This document shows positions 24,246-33,040 of a stretch of 33,667 nucleotides of DNA, piece by piece. The first letter of the stretch is position 1. Each line of letters begins with the position of its first letter. Position numbers and translations under genes: made by a program. Source of the stretch: an uncultured Bacilli bacterium (lineage in GTDB: Bacteria > Bacillota_I > Bacilli_A > RF39 > UBA660); NCBI GenBank assembly GCA_934179675.1, contig CAKPQS010000013.1, forward strand, positions 1-33,667, given 5' to 3'. The notes under the pieces were generated by a model that saw only the letters and a list, made by a program, of their open reading frames with translations, was not told the origin of the DNA and did not search any database.

Positions 24246-24910
24246 TTTTCACCTTTAATTATATCATTTATTATATAACTTGTAATATATATTCCTGCAA
24301 CACTTGGTACAAATGATATACTACCTAATTTTTTTATATCTTTTGGTTTTTCACTAGAACATATAACCATTATTTTATTTTTTTCATTTTTAAATGTTTT
24401 TCTTATTTTTTTAGCAAGTGGATCATAGCTTGTTTTTTTTATATCAACTATTTCTAATTTAGTTGGATCTAATTTTTTAGCAGTTCCCATACTTGATATA
24501 AATTTGATTTTTCTTTTTAGACATTCTTTTATTAAACATTCTTTAGTTTTAATACTATCACATGCATCTACTATATAATCAACATGTTCTTCAAATAATA
24601 TATTTATATTATTTTCATCAATGAATTTATCTATTTTTTTTATTTCTATATATGGATTAATATTTTTAATTCTTTTTTCTAATTCATCTACTTTTTTTAA
24701 ACCTATATTATTTTGATTAGTATATAATTGTCTATTTAAATTAGTTATATCAATTATATCTGAATCTACTATAATTATTTTTTTGATTGGGTTTCTTATT
24801 AGTGTTTCAACTGTATAAGATCCTACTCCTCCTATACCTAGTACTAATATTACTTTATCTTTTAATTTATTTATATCTTCATTTAATAATGATTCTACTC
24901 TTTCAAACAT
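24242..24910 (-). CDS. tcdA: tRNA threonylcarbamoyladenosine dehydratase TcdA
   Basis: TcdA (E1-like, ThiF/MoeB superfamily) uses ATP to cyclise the t6A base at position 37 of ANN-decoding tRNAs to ct6A. Motifs include the nucleotide loop GIGGVGSYT at about 26-34, NLNRQ, DACDSIKTK, SMGTAKKLDPTKLEIVDIKKTSYDPLAKKIRK (a TcdA hallmark) and VPSVAGIYITSYIIND. The 222 residues lack the C-terminal extension of the longer E. coli enzyme, as is usual in Firmicutes. I chose the ATG at 24910 with AGTGATG directly upstream, though ATG 24916 or GTG 24919 remain possible. It heads the operon with smc. Confidence 0.9.
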   Translation of the reverse strand: MFERVESLLNEDINKLKDKVILVLGIGGVGSYTVETLIRNPIKKIIIVDSDIIDITNLNRQLYTNQNNIGLKKVDELEKRIKNINPYIEIKKIDKFIDENNINILFEEHVDYIVDACDSIKTKECLIKECLKRKIKFISSMGTAKKLDPTKLEIVDIKKTSYDPLAKKIRKTFKNEKNKIMVICSSEKPKDIKKLGSISFVPSVAGIYITSYIINDIIKGEK

Positions 24911-24943
24911 ATACATCACTTAATTAGTATATCATTTTTTTAT

Positions 24944-24967
24944 AAAAAAAGATAGGTTTCCCTATCT
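24944..24967 (-). terminator. Terminator of the BspA-like gene
   Basis: On the - strand, AGATAGG and CCTATCT form a 7-bp stem with a GAAA tetraloop and are followed by seven T. Confidence 0.88.
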
Positions 24968-24979
24968 GTTTTATTGATT

Positions 24980-26728
24980 TTATAATTGAATTCCTTTTAC
25001 AACATTACTATTAGATGATTTTGTTGCAATCATATTATCAGCTAGAGTTGAGGCAGAAGCGATATAATTAACAATAATCTTCGCACCCGAATTAGTAGAT
25101 GCACCATTAAACATATTGGCATAACTTGAAACACTAGAACCCATAATATTAATAGTTGTTGTTAAATCATAACAAATTCCAAACATCCAGCTCATATCAG
25201 TTACCTTTTCCGTATTAAAACTACTTAAATCTAAACTTGATAATAATATACAATTAGAAAACATACCATTCATTTTTGTAACATTTGTCGTATTAAAATT
25301 ACATAAATCAAGTTTTTTTAAAGAAGAACAATCATAAAACATATATGACATATCAGTAACTTTACTTGTATTAAAAATATTTAAATTTAAATCTAATAAA
25401 GATGAACACTGTTGAAACATACATTTCATATCAGTTACTTTTTCTGTATTAAAACCACTTATTTCTAAAGTTTTTAAAGATGAACACTTAAGAAACATAT
25501 AAGCCATATCAATTACATTTCCAGTATCAAAACTACTTAAATCTAAATCTAACAAAGATGAACATTCATTAAATAAACTATCCATATTAACTATATTTAT
25601 AGTATTAAAACTACTCAAATTTAAACTTGTTAATGATGAACAACCAGAAAACATACCACTTATTTCAACTGCACTTTTTGTATTAAAACTACTTAAATTT
25701 AAATCTGATAATAATGAACAATTATGAAACATCCAGCTCATATTAGTTACATTTGATACATTAAAACTACTTAAATCTAATCTAGTTAAACCCGTACAAT
25801 ATTGAAATAATCCACCACCTAATATTATTTTACTTGTATTAAATTTATTATTAAAATTTATCTGAGTTAAATTAGATACATAATTATTATCTACAACCCT
25901 ATAAAAAGAAAATAAACTACTACTATCAGAAGGAGCAAATATTACCTTTTCACTTACAATATATAAATTATATAAACTTTTCGTATTATCAATACTATCT
26001 TTTAAACCAATATCAATTAAATAACCATATACTTTATTTTTTTGAGATTCACTTTCTGATATATCCCAACATAAATTTTCTAAAGTACAACTACTTGGTA
26101 AATTACTTAAATCATTACTAAAGTTAATAGTTCTTATATAAGACCTATAATTATTATTCCAAAATTCACTACCACCATTTAAACTCGAATCATTACTATA
26201 CCCATTCTTCATTACCGCATATTCACTCATCTGAACAGCACTTATACTAATATCAGCAGTTAGATCTTTACCAATATACTTATTATCATCAGCACCATCT
26301 TTAAAAGGATTCCAATACCAATATATAGTAATAGTCTCACTTAAATTACCATTAACTTCTAATAATGAATAATACGTACTAATTTCAGATTTATGATCAG
26401 CAGTTGAATAAAACTTTAAATTATTGGGTAAAACTCTCCTATCAATCTTTAAAGTTGCATACATATCAACTGTAGAACCAGTACTATCTAAAGTAATATT
26501 AAAAGATCCACTATCACCAGGTAATAATTTATTGCCCAAACTTATAGTTTTATTTTCACCACTATCAGTTAAACCCGTAACATTAAAAACAGCATTACCA
26601 CTACTACCAATTAAACTACCCTCTACAGCAGTTCTATAATATGCAACTGAACCTGTTAAACCAGCAACAACTAATATTACAGCAAACATAATAATAAATA
26701 ATTTCTTTTTGTTTATAATATTTTTCAT
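24980..26728 (-). CDS. Secreted BspA-like leucine-rich repeat surface protein (DUF285 repeats)
   Basis: This 582-residue protein has a signal peptide (residues 1-29). A domain at about 35-167 (LLPGDSGSFNITLDSTG, WYWNPF, then Y.G.D.T..ISI.A.Q) resembles the TasA/camelysin-type beta-sandwich of biofilm proteins. Nine leucine-rich repeats of exactly 26 residues follow, from about 296 to 529, with consensus F-N-T-x2-V-T-D-M-x2-M-F-x2-C-S-S-L-x2-L-x-L-S-S. No LPxTG motif is present, so anchoring is unclear. DUF285/BspA repeats are surface adhesion modules in gut and oral bacteria. I chose the ATG at 26728 with AGGTGA upstream; an earlier in-frame start at 26785 lies in the promoter. Confidence 0.88.
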   Translation of the reverse strand: MKNIINKKKLFIIMFAVILVVAGLTGSVAYYRTAVEGSLIGSSGNAVFNVTGLTDSGENKTISLGNKLLPGDSGSFNITLDSTGSTVDMYATLKIDRRVLPNNLKFYSTADHKSEISTYYSLLEVNGNLSETITIYWYWNPFKDGADDNKYIGKDLTADISISAVQMSEYAVMKNGYSNDSSLNGGSEFWNNNYRSYIRTINFSNDLSNLPSSCTLENLCWDISESESQKNKVYGYLIDIGLKDSIDNTKSLYNLYIVSEKVIFAPSDSSSLFSFYRVVDNNYVSNLTQINFNNKFNTSKIILGGGLFQYCTGLTRLDLSSFNVSNVTNMSWMFHNCSLLSDLNLSSFNTKSAVEISGMFSGCSSLTSLNLSSFNTINIVNMDSLFNECSSLLDLDLSSFDTGNVIDMAYMFLKCSSLKTLEISGFNTEKVTDMKCMFQQCSSLLDLNLNIFNTSKVTDMSYMFYDCSSLKKLDLCNFNTTNVTKMNGMFSNCILLSSLDLSSFNTEKVTDMSWMFGICYDLTTTINIMGSSVSSYANMFNGASTNSGAKIIVNYIASASTLADNMIATKSSNSNVVKGIQL

Positions 26729-26756
26729 AAACTCACCTATTCTTCTTACAATACTA

Positions 26757-26785
26757 ATTGTACAATATTTCATATAAAAAGACAA
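26757..26785 (-). promoter_or_regulatory. Promoter of the BspA-like gene, with a palindrome at the -10
   Basis: On the - strand: -35 TTGTCT (26780-26785), 17-bp spacer, -10 TACAAT (26757-26762). A 10-bp perfect palindrome ATTGTACAAT (26757-26766) covers the -10 and may be an operator. Confidence 0.55.
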
Positions 26786-26813
26786 TAAAAAAAATTACAT
26801 TTCTGTAATTTTT
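26786..26813 (-). terminator. Terminator of the cation transporter gene
   Basis: On the - strand, AAAAATTACA and TGTAATTTTT form a 10-bp stem with a 4-nt loop, followed by T residues. Confidence 0.8.
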
Positions 26814-26814
26814 A

Positions 26815-27672
26815 CTAAATTGGATTAACATGTATAACCGTTAAATAAATATCATCAATAGTACCTGTTATCTCTTTTTCCAAACTATCAGCAATACTAT
26901 GACTATCAAAAGTACTTAAATTACCATCAACAAAAATAGTAAATGATATTTGATATTTATAACCAACAGGAGTTGCATTAAAATGATTAATTTTTTTAAC
27001 TTCCTTATGTTTATTAATAATATCAATAACTCTTTTTTTAGTTGCCAACGAAATTGATTTATCCATTAAAACATCATAAGACTCCTTATATATTTTTAAT
27101 CCTGTAATTAATATAAATAGAGCAATTATAATACCAACAATTCCATCAATAAAATATACACCATAATAAGATAAAACAATCGAAATCAAATTAAGAGAAG
27201 TTAAAATACAATCATTTAAATGATCTTTAGAATTAGCTTTAATAAGTAATGAATGATATTTTTTATAAATACTGTTAGTATATAAAAATAATAATAACTT
27301 AACAACTATAGTAATAATACATACAATAATCAAAAATATATTAAATTTATATACACTTTTATAAATTAAAGAAAAAATTGAATCCTTTATTGTAAATAAT
27401 GAAACTAAAATCATTACAATACTAATTAACAACGAATAAATATATTCTGCTTTACCATGACCTAAATTATGATCATCATCTCTAGGAATAGAAGCAATCT
27501 TATTACCAATAAAAGTCATAATTGAAGAAAATATATCAGAAGCACTATTAAGACAATCAGCAAGCATCGCTTTACTACCAGTAATAATACCTACTATACC
27601 TTTAATTATAAGTAAAAATGAGTTACCAACAACACCTAAAATACTAGCAATTTTAATACATTCAAATTTCAT
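26815..27672 (-). CDS. Cation diffusion facilitator (CDF) family transporter, likely Mn2+
   Basis: CDF proteins export divalent metal cations in exchange for protons as membrane dimers. Six hydrophobic spans are seen within the first 200 residues, followed by a cytoplasmic domain of about 80 residues. Metal-site motifs are NSASD (NxxxD) in span 2 and DHLND (DxxxD) in span 5, and GHGKAEYIYSL after span 2 is the family hallmark. The NxxxD/DxxxD combination is typical of the manganese-specific CDF group, while zinc CDFs normally have HxxxD, so Mn2+ is the best guess. The 285-residue length is normal. It starts 7 nt after the ABC exporter gene and probably belongs to the same transcript. Confidence 0.9.
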   Translation of the reverse strand: MKFECIKIASILGVVGNSFLLIIKGIVGIITGSKAMLADCLNSASDIFSSIMTFIGNKIASIPRDDDHNLGHGKAEYIYSLLISIVMILVSLFTIKDSIFSLIYKSVYKFNIFLIIVCIITIVVKLLLFLYTNSIYKKYHSLLIKANSKDHLNDCILTSLNLISIVLSYYGVYFIDGIVGIIIALFILITGLKIYKESYDVLMDKSISLATKKRVIDIINKHKEVKKINHFNATPVGYKYQISFTIFVDGNLSTFDSHSIADSLEKEITGTIDDIYLTVIHVNPI

Positions 27673-27679
27673 AAATCAC

Positions 27680-29827
27680 CTATAGTTCAAATTGCGAATT
27701 ATAAAGTTCAGCATAAAAACCATTTTTTTCAATTAATTCATCATGTGAACCCTGTTCAATAATATTACCATCTTTCATAACTAAAATTAAATCAGCATTA
27801 CGAATAGTAGATAAACGATGAGCAATTATAAAAGAAGTCTTATTTTCGGATAATTTATCCATTGCTTTTTGGACTAATTCCTCTGTTCTTGTATCAACAT
27901 TAGAAGTAGCTTCATCTAAAATAAGTAAAGGTGTGTTTTGTAAAATACCTCTAGCAATAGTAAGTAACTGTTTTTGCCCAGAAGAAATACTATCACCATC
28001 AGTAATAACAGTATCATAACCATTAGGTAGTGTCTTAACAAAATGATCAAGACCAACTATTTTAGAAACAATTTCTACTTCCTTATTAGAAATATTTTCT
28101 CTATTGAAAACAATATTTTCACGAATAGTACCATTAAATACCCATGTATCTTGCAAAACCATTGTAAATAAATCATGAATATTAGATCTTGTTAACTCTT
28201 TAATAGATGTACCATCAATGGTAATATCACCATCACTTATATCATAAAATTTCATAAGTAAATTAACCATTGTTGTTTTACCAGCACCAGTAGGACCAAC
28301 AATCGCAACCTTTGAACCAGCTTTAATACTAGCACTAAAATTATTAATTGTATTTTCTAAATTACCATCATATTTAAACGAAACATTTTTAAATTCAATA
28401 TTTCCTTTAACATTATCCAACTTTTTAACAATATTGCGTTCACTAGACATTTCTTTTTCATCTAAAAATTCAAACACTCTTTCACTAGAAGCAGCAACTG
28501 TCTGTAAACTAGTCATAGCTTCAGCAATTTGTGAAAGTGGTGATGTAAATAATCTAACATAAGTTATAAAAGCAACAATTGTACCAAAATCAGTTTTATT
28601 ATCTAAAACAAGTATTGCACCAACAATACAAACAGCTACATAGCCAAAATTACCTACGAAATTCATCATTGGCATCATTAAACTAGATAAAAATCTACTT
28701 TTCTTATTAGCAACATACATTTTTTTATTTAAATCATTAAATTTTTCATTAACAACTTTTGATCCATTATATGCTTTAATAACATTAAGGCCTGAATAAA
28801 CTTCCTCAATATGAGCATTTAAATTACCAAGTTCAGTTTGTCTTAAAGCAAAATATTTTTGTGATTTAGATAAAACCATAAACATAAAAATAAAGCCAAA
28901 TAAACTAGATAAAATTGCTGTTATAGCCATTATACTATTCGTTACAAACATCATTACAATTGTACCAATAAATAAAGCAAGAGCACTAACTAAAGAAGCA
29001 ATTGATTGATCCATTGATTGAGCTACTGTATCAACATCATTAGTTATTCTTGATAAAGTATCACCTGTTTGATTTTGATCAAAATATTTTAAAGGCAATT
29101 TATTTAATTTAGTCCCTATTCTACTTCTTAATCTAAATGCAAATTTATTTGAAGCTTCTGTCATAAGTATTGATTCGACATAATTAAATATAGCACTTAT
29201 TAAATAAACAATAATTAAAAATAAAGCTAATTTTTTTATTCCATTCATATCCATATCAGGTTTTATTGCATCCTTAATAGAATCTGGCATTTCATCAAGT
29301 TTTTTATAAATTTCCGTTTGATCACTAATACCAATTAAACCTGATAATTTAGCAATATCAGTATTCTTAATTATCTTATCATCAATAACAACATCACTAA
29401 TTAAAACAGAAGCAATAGAATCAGGTAATTCTTTAGTATTTTCAAAATTTAAAAATTTAATTTTATCTTCTTTAGTAATCAATACACCATTATAAGTACT
29501 ATCTTTTAAACTATCAATACCATCAACACTATATTTTTTTAAATCAATTATTTTACTAGTAAAATCTTTAATTTTATCTTCACTTAAATCATTACTTATA
29601 CTAGTATAAATAGTATTTAAATTATCTTTGTTTATTATTAAGCCATCAGATATTTTATTTGTTAAATTAGATAATACATTAGGTGTAAAAATTGCAAGTA
29701 AGGAACTAATTGTAGATAAAACAACTGCTACAATAATCATAACTCTAAAAGGTTTTAATTCTTTAAAAAGTCTTACAATAGCACTTTTAAAATTTTTTGC
29801 CTTTTCATTTACTTTTCCTCTAGGCAT
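27680..29827 (-). CDS. ABC exporter subunit with large external insertion (BmrD-like)
   Basis: This 715-residue half-transporter has Walker A GPTGAGKT (511-518), Q559, a non-canonical signature SISSGQ (613-618), an intact LDE (637-639) and switch His670. Between spans 1 and 2 there is an external segment of about 140 residues (about 55-195) with repeated Asp/Lys-rich helices, far longer than the usual 20-30. It pairs with the upstream 582-residue subunit: the canonical ATP site is formed by this Walker box plus the partner signature. This resembles the BmrC/BmrD layout of Bacillus. The start has AAGGAGGAATT. It overlaps the upstream stop by 8 nt. Confidence 0.9.
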   Translation of the reverse strand: MPRGKVNEKAKNFKSAIVRLFKELKPFRVMIIVAVVLSTISSLLAIFTPNVLSNLTNKISDGLIINKDNLNTIYTSISNDLSEDKIKDFTSKIIDLKKYSVDGIDSLKDSTYNGVLITKEDKIKFLNFENTKELPDSIASVLISDVVIDDKIIKNTDIAKLSGLIGISDQTEIYKKLDEMPDSIKDAIKPDMDMNGIKKLALFLIIVYLISAIFNYVESILMTEASNKFAFRLRSRIGTKLNKLPLKYFDQNQTGDTLSRITNDVDTVAQSMDQSIASLVSALALFIGTIVMMFVTNSIMAITAILSSLFGFIFMFMVLSKSQKYFALRQTELGNLNAHIEEVYSGLNVIKAYNGSKVVNEKFNDLNKKMYVANKKSRFLSSLMMPMMNFVGNFGYVAVCIVGAILVLDNKTDFGTIVAFITYVRLFTSPLSQIAEAMTSLQTVAASSERVFEFLDEKEMSSERNIVKKLDNVKGNIEFKNVSFKYDGNLENTINNFSASIKAGSKVAIVGPTGAGKTTMVNLLMKFYDISDGDITIDGTSIKELTRSNIHDLFTMVLQDTWVFNGTIRENIVFNRENISNKEVEIVSKIVGLDHFVKTLPNGYDTVITDGDSISSGQKQLLTIARGILQNTPLLILDEATSNVDTRTEELVQKAMDKLSENKTSFIIAHRLSTIRNADLILVMKDGNIIEQGSHDELIEKNGFYAELYNSQFEL

Positions 29828-31568
29828 GATCTAATTCCTCCTTACTAATTTGAGATAAAGCAATTTCTTTATAAACTTCGCAATTATCAAGCAATTCTTT
29901 ATGAGTACCCATGCCAACACATTTACCCTTATCTAAAACAATAATTTTATCAGCATGCATAATAGTACCAATTCTTTGAGCAACAATTAAACAAGTTGCA
30001 TCTTTAACATTTTTCTTAATAGCTTTTCTTAAATTTAGATCTGTTTTATAATCAAGTGCAGAAAAAGAATCATCAAATATATATATTTCTGGTTCACGAG
30101 CAATAGCTCTAGCAATTGAAATTCTTTGTTTTTGTCCACCAGATATATTAGTGCCACCTTGTGCTAAATTGCTTTCATATTTATCATCCATATTTTCAAC
30201 AAAATCTTTTGCTTGAGCAATTTCAATGGCCTTTTTGACATTTTTATTTTTACCATTTGATCCAAATTCAACGTTATAATTAATACTTCCATTAAAGATA
30301 ACAGCTTTTTGAGAAACATATCCTAATTTATCATATAATTTTTCAAGTTTATATTTTTTTACATCAATACCATCAATTAAAACTTCTCCAGAAGTGGCAT
30401 CATAAAATCTTGGTACTAAATTAATTAGTGTTGATTTACCAGAACCTGTAGATCCAATAAAAGCAACTGTTTCCCCTTTTTCAGCTTTAAAAGAAATATT
30501 TTCTAATATATATTCTTTAGCATCTGGATATTTAAATGAAACATTACAAAATTCAACTGTACCTTTAGTATCAGTATTACCATCAAAATCGCCATCAATT
30601 ATAGAAGATTCTGAACATAAAACTTCATTAATACGATTAGCTGATACTTCTGATCTTGGTAAAATTGTAAAAATCATTGCAAGCATCAAAAATGACATAA
30701 TAATTTGCATAGAATAACTTGAAAATACAATCATATCACCAAATAAAGTAATTTTATCTGCTAATCCAGCATTTAAGATTAAATTTGATCCAATAATATA
30801 AATTACTAGAGCAAGCATATTCATAATTAAATACATCATTGGTGACATTATAGCAAAAGCTTTTTGATTAAATAATTGTTGTTTTGTTAATTTATCATTC
30901 ACATCTTCATATTTATCTTTTGTATATTTTTCAGCATTAAAAGCTCTTATAACCCTAATTCCTGTAATATTTTCACGAGCTATTTTATTTAATTTATCAA
31001 TTAACTTTTGAACAACTTTGAATTTAGGAATAACAATAATTGTAAGAATTGTAACAACAGATAACATAATTAGAACGCAAATACTTGTAGCAAGTGTCCA
31101 AGAAAAACTTTTATTAACTATCTTACATATAGCCCATATAGCTGTTATAGGAGCTTTAATTAATAATTGCAAACCCATACTAATTAACATTTCAACTTGG
31201 GATATATCATTAGTTGTTCTCGTAATCAAACTACTTGTTTCAAATTGTTTAATTTTATCAATTGATAAATTTTCAACTTTATAAAATATTTCTTCTCTTA
31301 ATTTACTTGAAAAACCAGATGCAAGAAGCGCTAAAAAATAACCTGATATAATAGTTGATATTAAGCTACCAAAACTACATAATAGCATTAAACCACCATT
31401 ATATAAAATATCAGACATTTTACTGCCTTCTGTTTTGACAAGCATAGTTATTTCAGACATATAATCTGGCATTTTTAAATCTAACCAAACTTGTGCAATT
31501 ATCAAAAAAATAACTAATATTATTAATAAATAATCTTTTTTTTCAAAATTTTTCATCAATTTGAACAT
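29820..31568 (-). CDS. ABC exporter subunit with degenerate ATP site (BmrC-like)
   Basis: This 582-residue half-transporter has Walker A GSTGSGKS (372-379) and a canonical signature ISGGQ (475-479). Walker B reads FDD (498-500) instead of FDE, and the switch His is Gln531 (AQR). These changes define the degenerate site of heterodimeric multidrug exporters, complementing the intact site of the 715-residue partner. The substrate is unknown; drug or metabolite export is likely by family. I chose the ATG at 31568 with AGAGGTG 8 nt upstream rather than the GTG at 31577. It overlaps the marR end by 26 nt, so it is translationally coupled to the regulator. Confidence 0.9.
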   Translation of the reverse strand: MFKLMKNFEKKDYLLIILVIFLIIAQVWLDLKMPDYMSEITMLVKTEGSKMSDILYNGGLMLLCSFGSLISTIISGYFLALLASGFSSKLREEIFYKVENLSIDKIKQFETSSLITRTTNDISQVEMLISMGLQLLIKAPITAIWAICKIVNKSFSWTLATSICVLIMLSVVTILTIIVIPKFKVVQKLIDKLNKIARENITGIRVIRAFNAEKYTKDKYEDVNDKLTKQQLFNQKAFAIMSPMMYLIMNMLALVIYIIGSNLILNAGLADKITLFGDMIVFSSYSMQIIMSFLMLAMIFTILPRSEVSANRINEVLCSESSIIDGDFDGNTDTKGTVEFCNVSFKYPDAKEYILENISFKAEKGETVAFIGSTGSGKSTLINLVPRFYDATSGEVLIDGIDVKKYKLEKLYDKLGYVSQKAVIFNGSINYNVEFGSNGKNKNVKKAIEIAQAKDFVENMDDKYESNLAQGGTNISGGQKQRISIARAIAREPEIYIFDDSFSALDYKTDLNLRKAIKKNVKDATCLIVAQRIGTIMHADKIIVLDKGKCVGMGTHKELLDNCEVYKEIALSQISKEELDHA

Positions 31569-31986
31569 TTTCTTCACCTCTTAAATTTTCTTTCATTTTT
31601 TTTATTACTTTATAAAAGATTGTCAAATCTTCTAAAGCAATATCTTTAGTAATCAAAGATTCAATCTCTTTTATTTTTTTCATATTTTGTTCTAAATTAC
31701 TTTTTAATTTTTGATTTAATACAACTTCTTTACTTCTAGCATCTAACGAATTAGATGTTCTATCTACTAATTTATTCTTTTCCATTGTTTTTAATACACA
31801 TGATATAGTAGCTCTACTTAAATTTAAATTTTTTTCCAAATCTTTTTGATAGGCAACAGAATTTTTAAGCAGATATTCAATTATTTTAACTTGTGTAATA
31901 CCAATAGGAATATTTTTATTTGTTTTATTAATTTTATTTATAATTTCATAATCCAAATCTTTAAGTTCATACAATATTTTATCCAC
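31543..31986 (-). CDS. MarR-family transcriptional regulator
   Basis: This 147-residue protein has a winged helix-turn-helix (residues about 30-95; recognition part KDLEKNLNLSRATISCVLKTMEKNKLV) and a wing containing NSLDARSKEV, all typical of MarR. It is expected to dimerise through its terminal helices and repress the exporter genes, with which it is cotranscribed. I chose the GTG at 31986, preceded by GGTGATT, because the promoter (32005-32033) covers the longer in-frame start at 32037; the leader is then only about a dozen nt. A palindrome at 32026-32045 is a good candidate operator. The ligand is unknown. Confidence 0.88.
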   Translation of the reverse strand: MDKILYELKDLDYEIINKINKTNKNIPIGITQVKIIEYLLKNSVAYQKDLEKNLNLSRATISCVLKTMEKNKLVDRTSNSLDARSKEVVLNQKLKSNLEQNMKKIKEIESLITKDIALEDLTIFYKVIKKMKENLRGEENVQIDEKF

Positions 31987-32004
31987 ATAATCACCAACTA
32001 AAAC

Positions 32005-32033
32005 ATAATAGCATTTCCTTTTTTTATTGTCAA
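32005..32033 (-). promoter_or_regulatory. SigA consensus promoter of marR and the ABC exporter genes
   Basis: On the - strand: -35 TTGACA (32028-32033), 17-bp spacer, -10 TATTAT (32005-32010). Confidence 0.85.
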
Positions 32034-32045
32034 GCACCTAACAAT
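32026..32045. promoter_or_regulatory. Candidate MarR operator between divergent promoters
   Basis: A 20-bp imperfect palindrome has outer arms ATTGT and ACAAT with partially symmetric inner bases. It covers the -35 of the marR promoter and touches the -35 of the divergent permease promoter. This position would let one dimer repress both. Confidence 0.5.
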
Positions 32046-32073
32046 TGCATTTTTTTTATTTATTTGTTAAAAT
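32045..32073 (+). promoter_or_regulatory. Promoter of the heavy-metal permease gene
   Basis: -35 TTGCAT (32045-32050), 17-bp spacer, -10 TAAAAT (32068-32073), about 15 bp before the start codon. Confidence 0.7.
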
Positions 32074-32088
32074 ATATTCGTGATTTAT

Positions 32089-32925
32089 ATGAAAGAAATA
32101 TTATTAGATACTTTATTAGATTTTATAAAAATTTTACCTTTTTTATTTTGCACCTTTATTTTAATGGAATACATAGAACATAAACTGTCCAAAAAATTTC
32201 AAAATAAAATTACTGAATCAGGAAAATTTGGTCCCATAATAGGTTCTATTCTTGGAGCATTTCCTCAATGTGGTTTTTCCGTTGCAATGACCAATTTATA
32301 TGCTTGTAGAATAATTACTCTTGGAACACTAATTGCTGTTTATTTATCAACAAGTGATGAAATGATACCTGTACTATTAAGTAGTGGCACTAAATTATCA
32401 TTTATAATTTTAGTAATTGTTTTAAAAGTATTTATTGGGATGTTTTATGGTTTAATTATTGATTTATTTAATAAAAATAAAAAAATAGCTATTGAAAATA
32501 TATGTACAGAAGAAAAATGTCATTGTGAAGAAGGTATTTTAAAATCAGCAATACATCATACAATTAATATTGGGTTATTTATTTTTATAACTACCCTATT
32601 ATTAAATACTGGTATATCTTATTTAGGAACAGATAAAATAAGCAAGCTCCTTTTAAAAAATTCTCTTTTTAGTCCTTTTATATCAAGTTTAATAGGATTA
32701 ATTCCCAACTGTGCTTCAAGTATTTTAATTACAGAATTATATTTAAGTTCATCTATTAGTTTTGGATCAATGCTAGCAGGTGTTTTAACAGGTTCTGGTA
32801 TTGCCATAATGGTATTATTTAAAGAAAATAAGGATATAAAAGAAAACATAAGAATATTATCATTAATATATTTTATTGGTTCAATAACAGGTATTATTTT
32901 TGATTTATTTCAATTTTTTAATTGA
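32089..32925 (+). CDS. ArsP_2-type putative heavy-metal/manganese exporter
   Basis: This 278-residue permease belongs to the family described as a putative heavy-metal exporter, also named putative manganese transporter or arsenic efflux protein. The two halves are internal repeats: GAFPQCGFSVAMTNLY plus YLSTSDEMIPV (57-95), and GLIPNCASSILITELYL plus GVLTGSGIAIMVLFK (203-245). About eight to ten hydrophobic spans are seen. The cytoplasmic loop after the first half has Cys139, Cys144 and Cys146 with His145, a potential metal site. I chose the ATG at 32089 with GTGATT upstream. It is divergent from the marR/ABC operon and probably shares its control region. The substrate is unproven. Confidence 0.8.
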   Translation: MKEILLDTLLDFIKILPFLFCTFILMEYIEHKLSKKFQNKITESGKFGPIIGSILGAFPQCGFSVAMTNLYACRIITLGTLIAVYLSTSDEMIPVLLSSGTKLSFIILVIVLKVFIGMFYGLIIDLFNKNKKIAIENICTEEKCHCEEGILKSAIHHTINIGLFIFITTLLLNTGISYLGTDKISKLLLKNSLFSPFISSLIGLIPNCASSILITELYLSSSISFGSMLAGVLTGSGIAIMVLFKENKDIKENIRILSLIYFIGSITGIIFDLFQFFN

Positions 32926-32950
32926 AAAAAATATATAAAGGTGTTATACT
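32922..32950 (+). promoter_or_regulatory. Promoter of the tRNA-Gln/tRNA-Thr transcript
   Basis: -35 TTGAAA (32922-32927), 17-bp spacer, -10 TATACT (32945-32950). The -35 overlaps the permease stop codon. Confidence 0.8.
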
Positions 32951-32961
32951 TAATTTGTGCT

Positions 32962-33035
32962 TGCCCCATAGCCAAGTGGTAAGGCATCGGACTCTGACTC
33001 CGTGAGCGTTAGTTCGAATCTAACTGGGGCAGCCA
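32962..33035 (+). tRNA. tRNA-Gln (CTG)
   Basis: The 74-nt cloverleaf has an encoded CCA. Acceptor TGCCCCA pairs with TGGGGCA. Anticodon loop CTCTGAC gives CTG. The T arm has GTTAG-TTCGAAT-CTAAC. Confidence 0.92.
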
Positions 33036-33040
33036 ATTAA

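Noticed and set aside
25200..25900. Regular 78-bp spaced DNA repeats that could suggest a CRISPR or satellite array
   Set aside because: They encode the in-frame 26-residue leucine-rich repeats of the surface protein and vary as protein repeats do.
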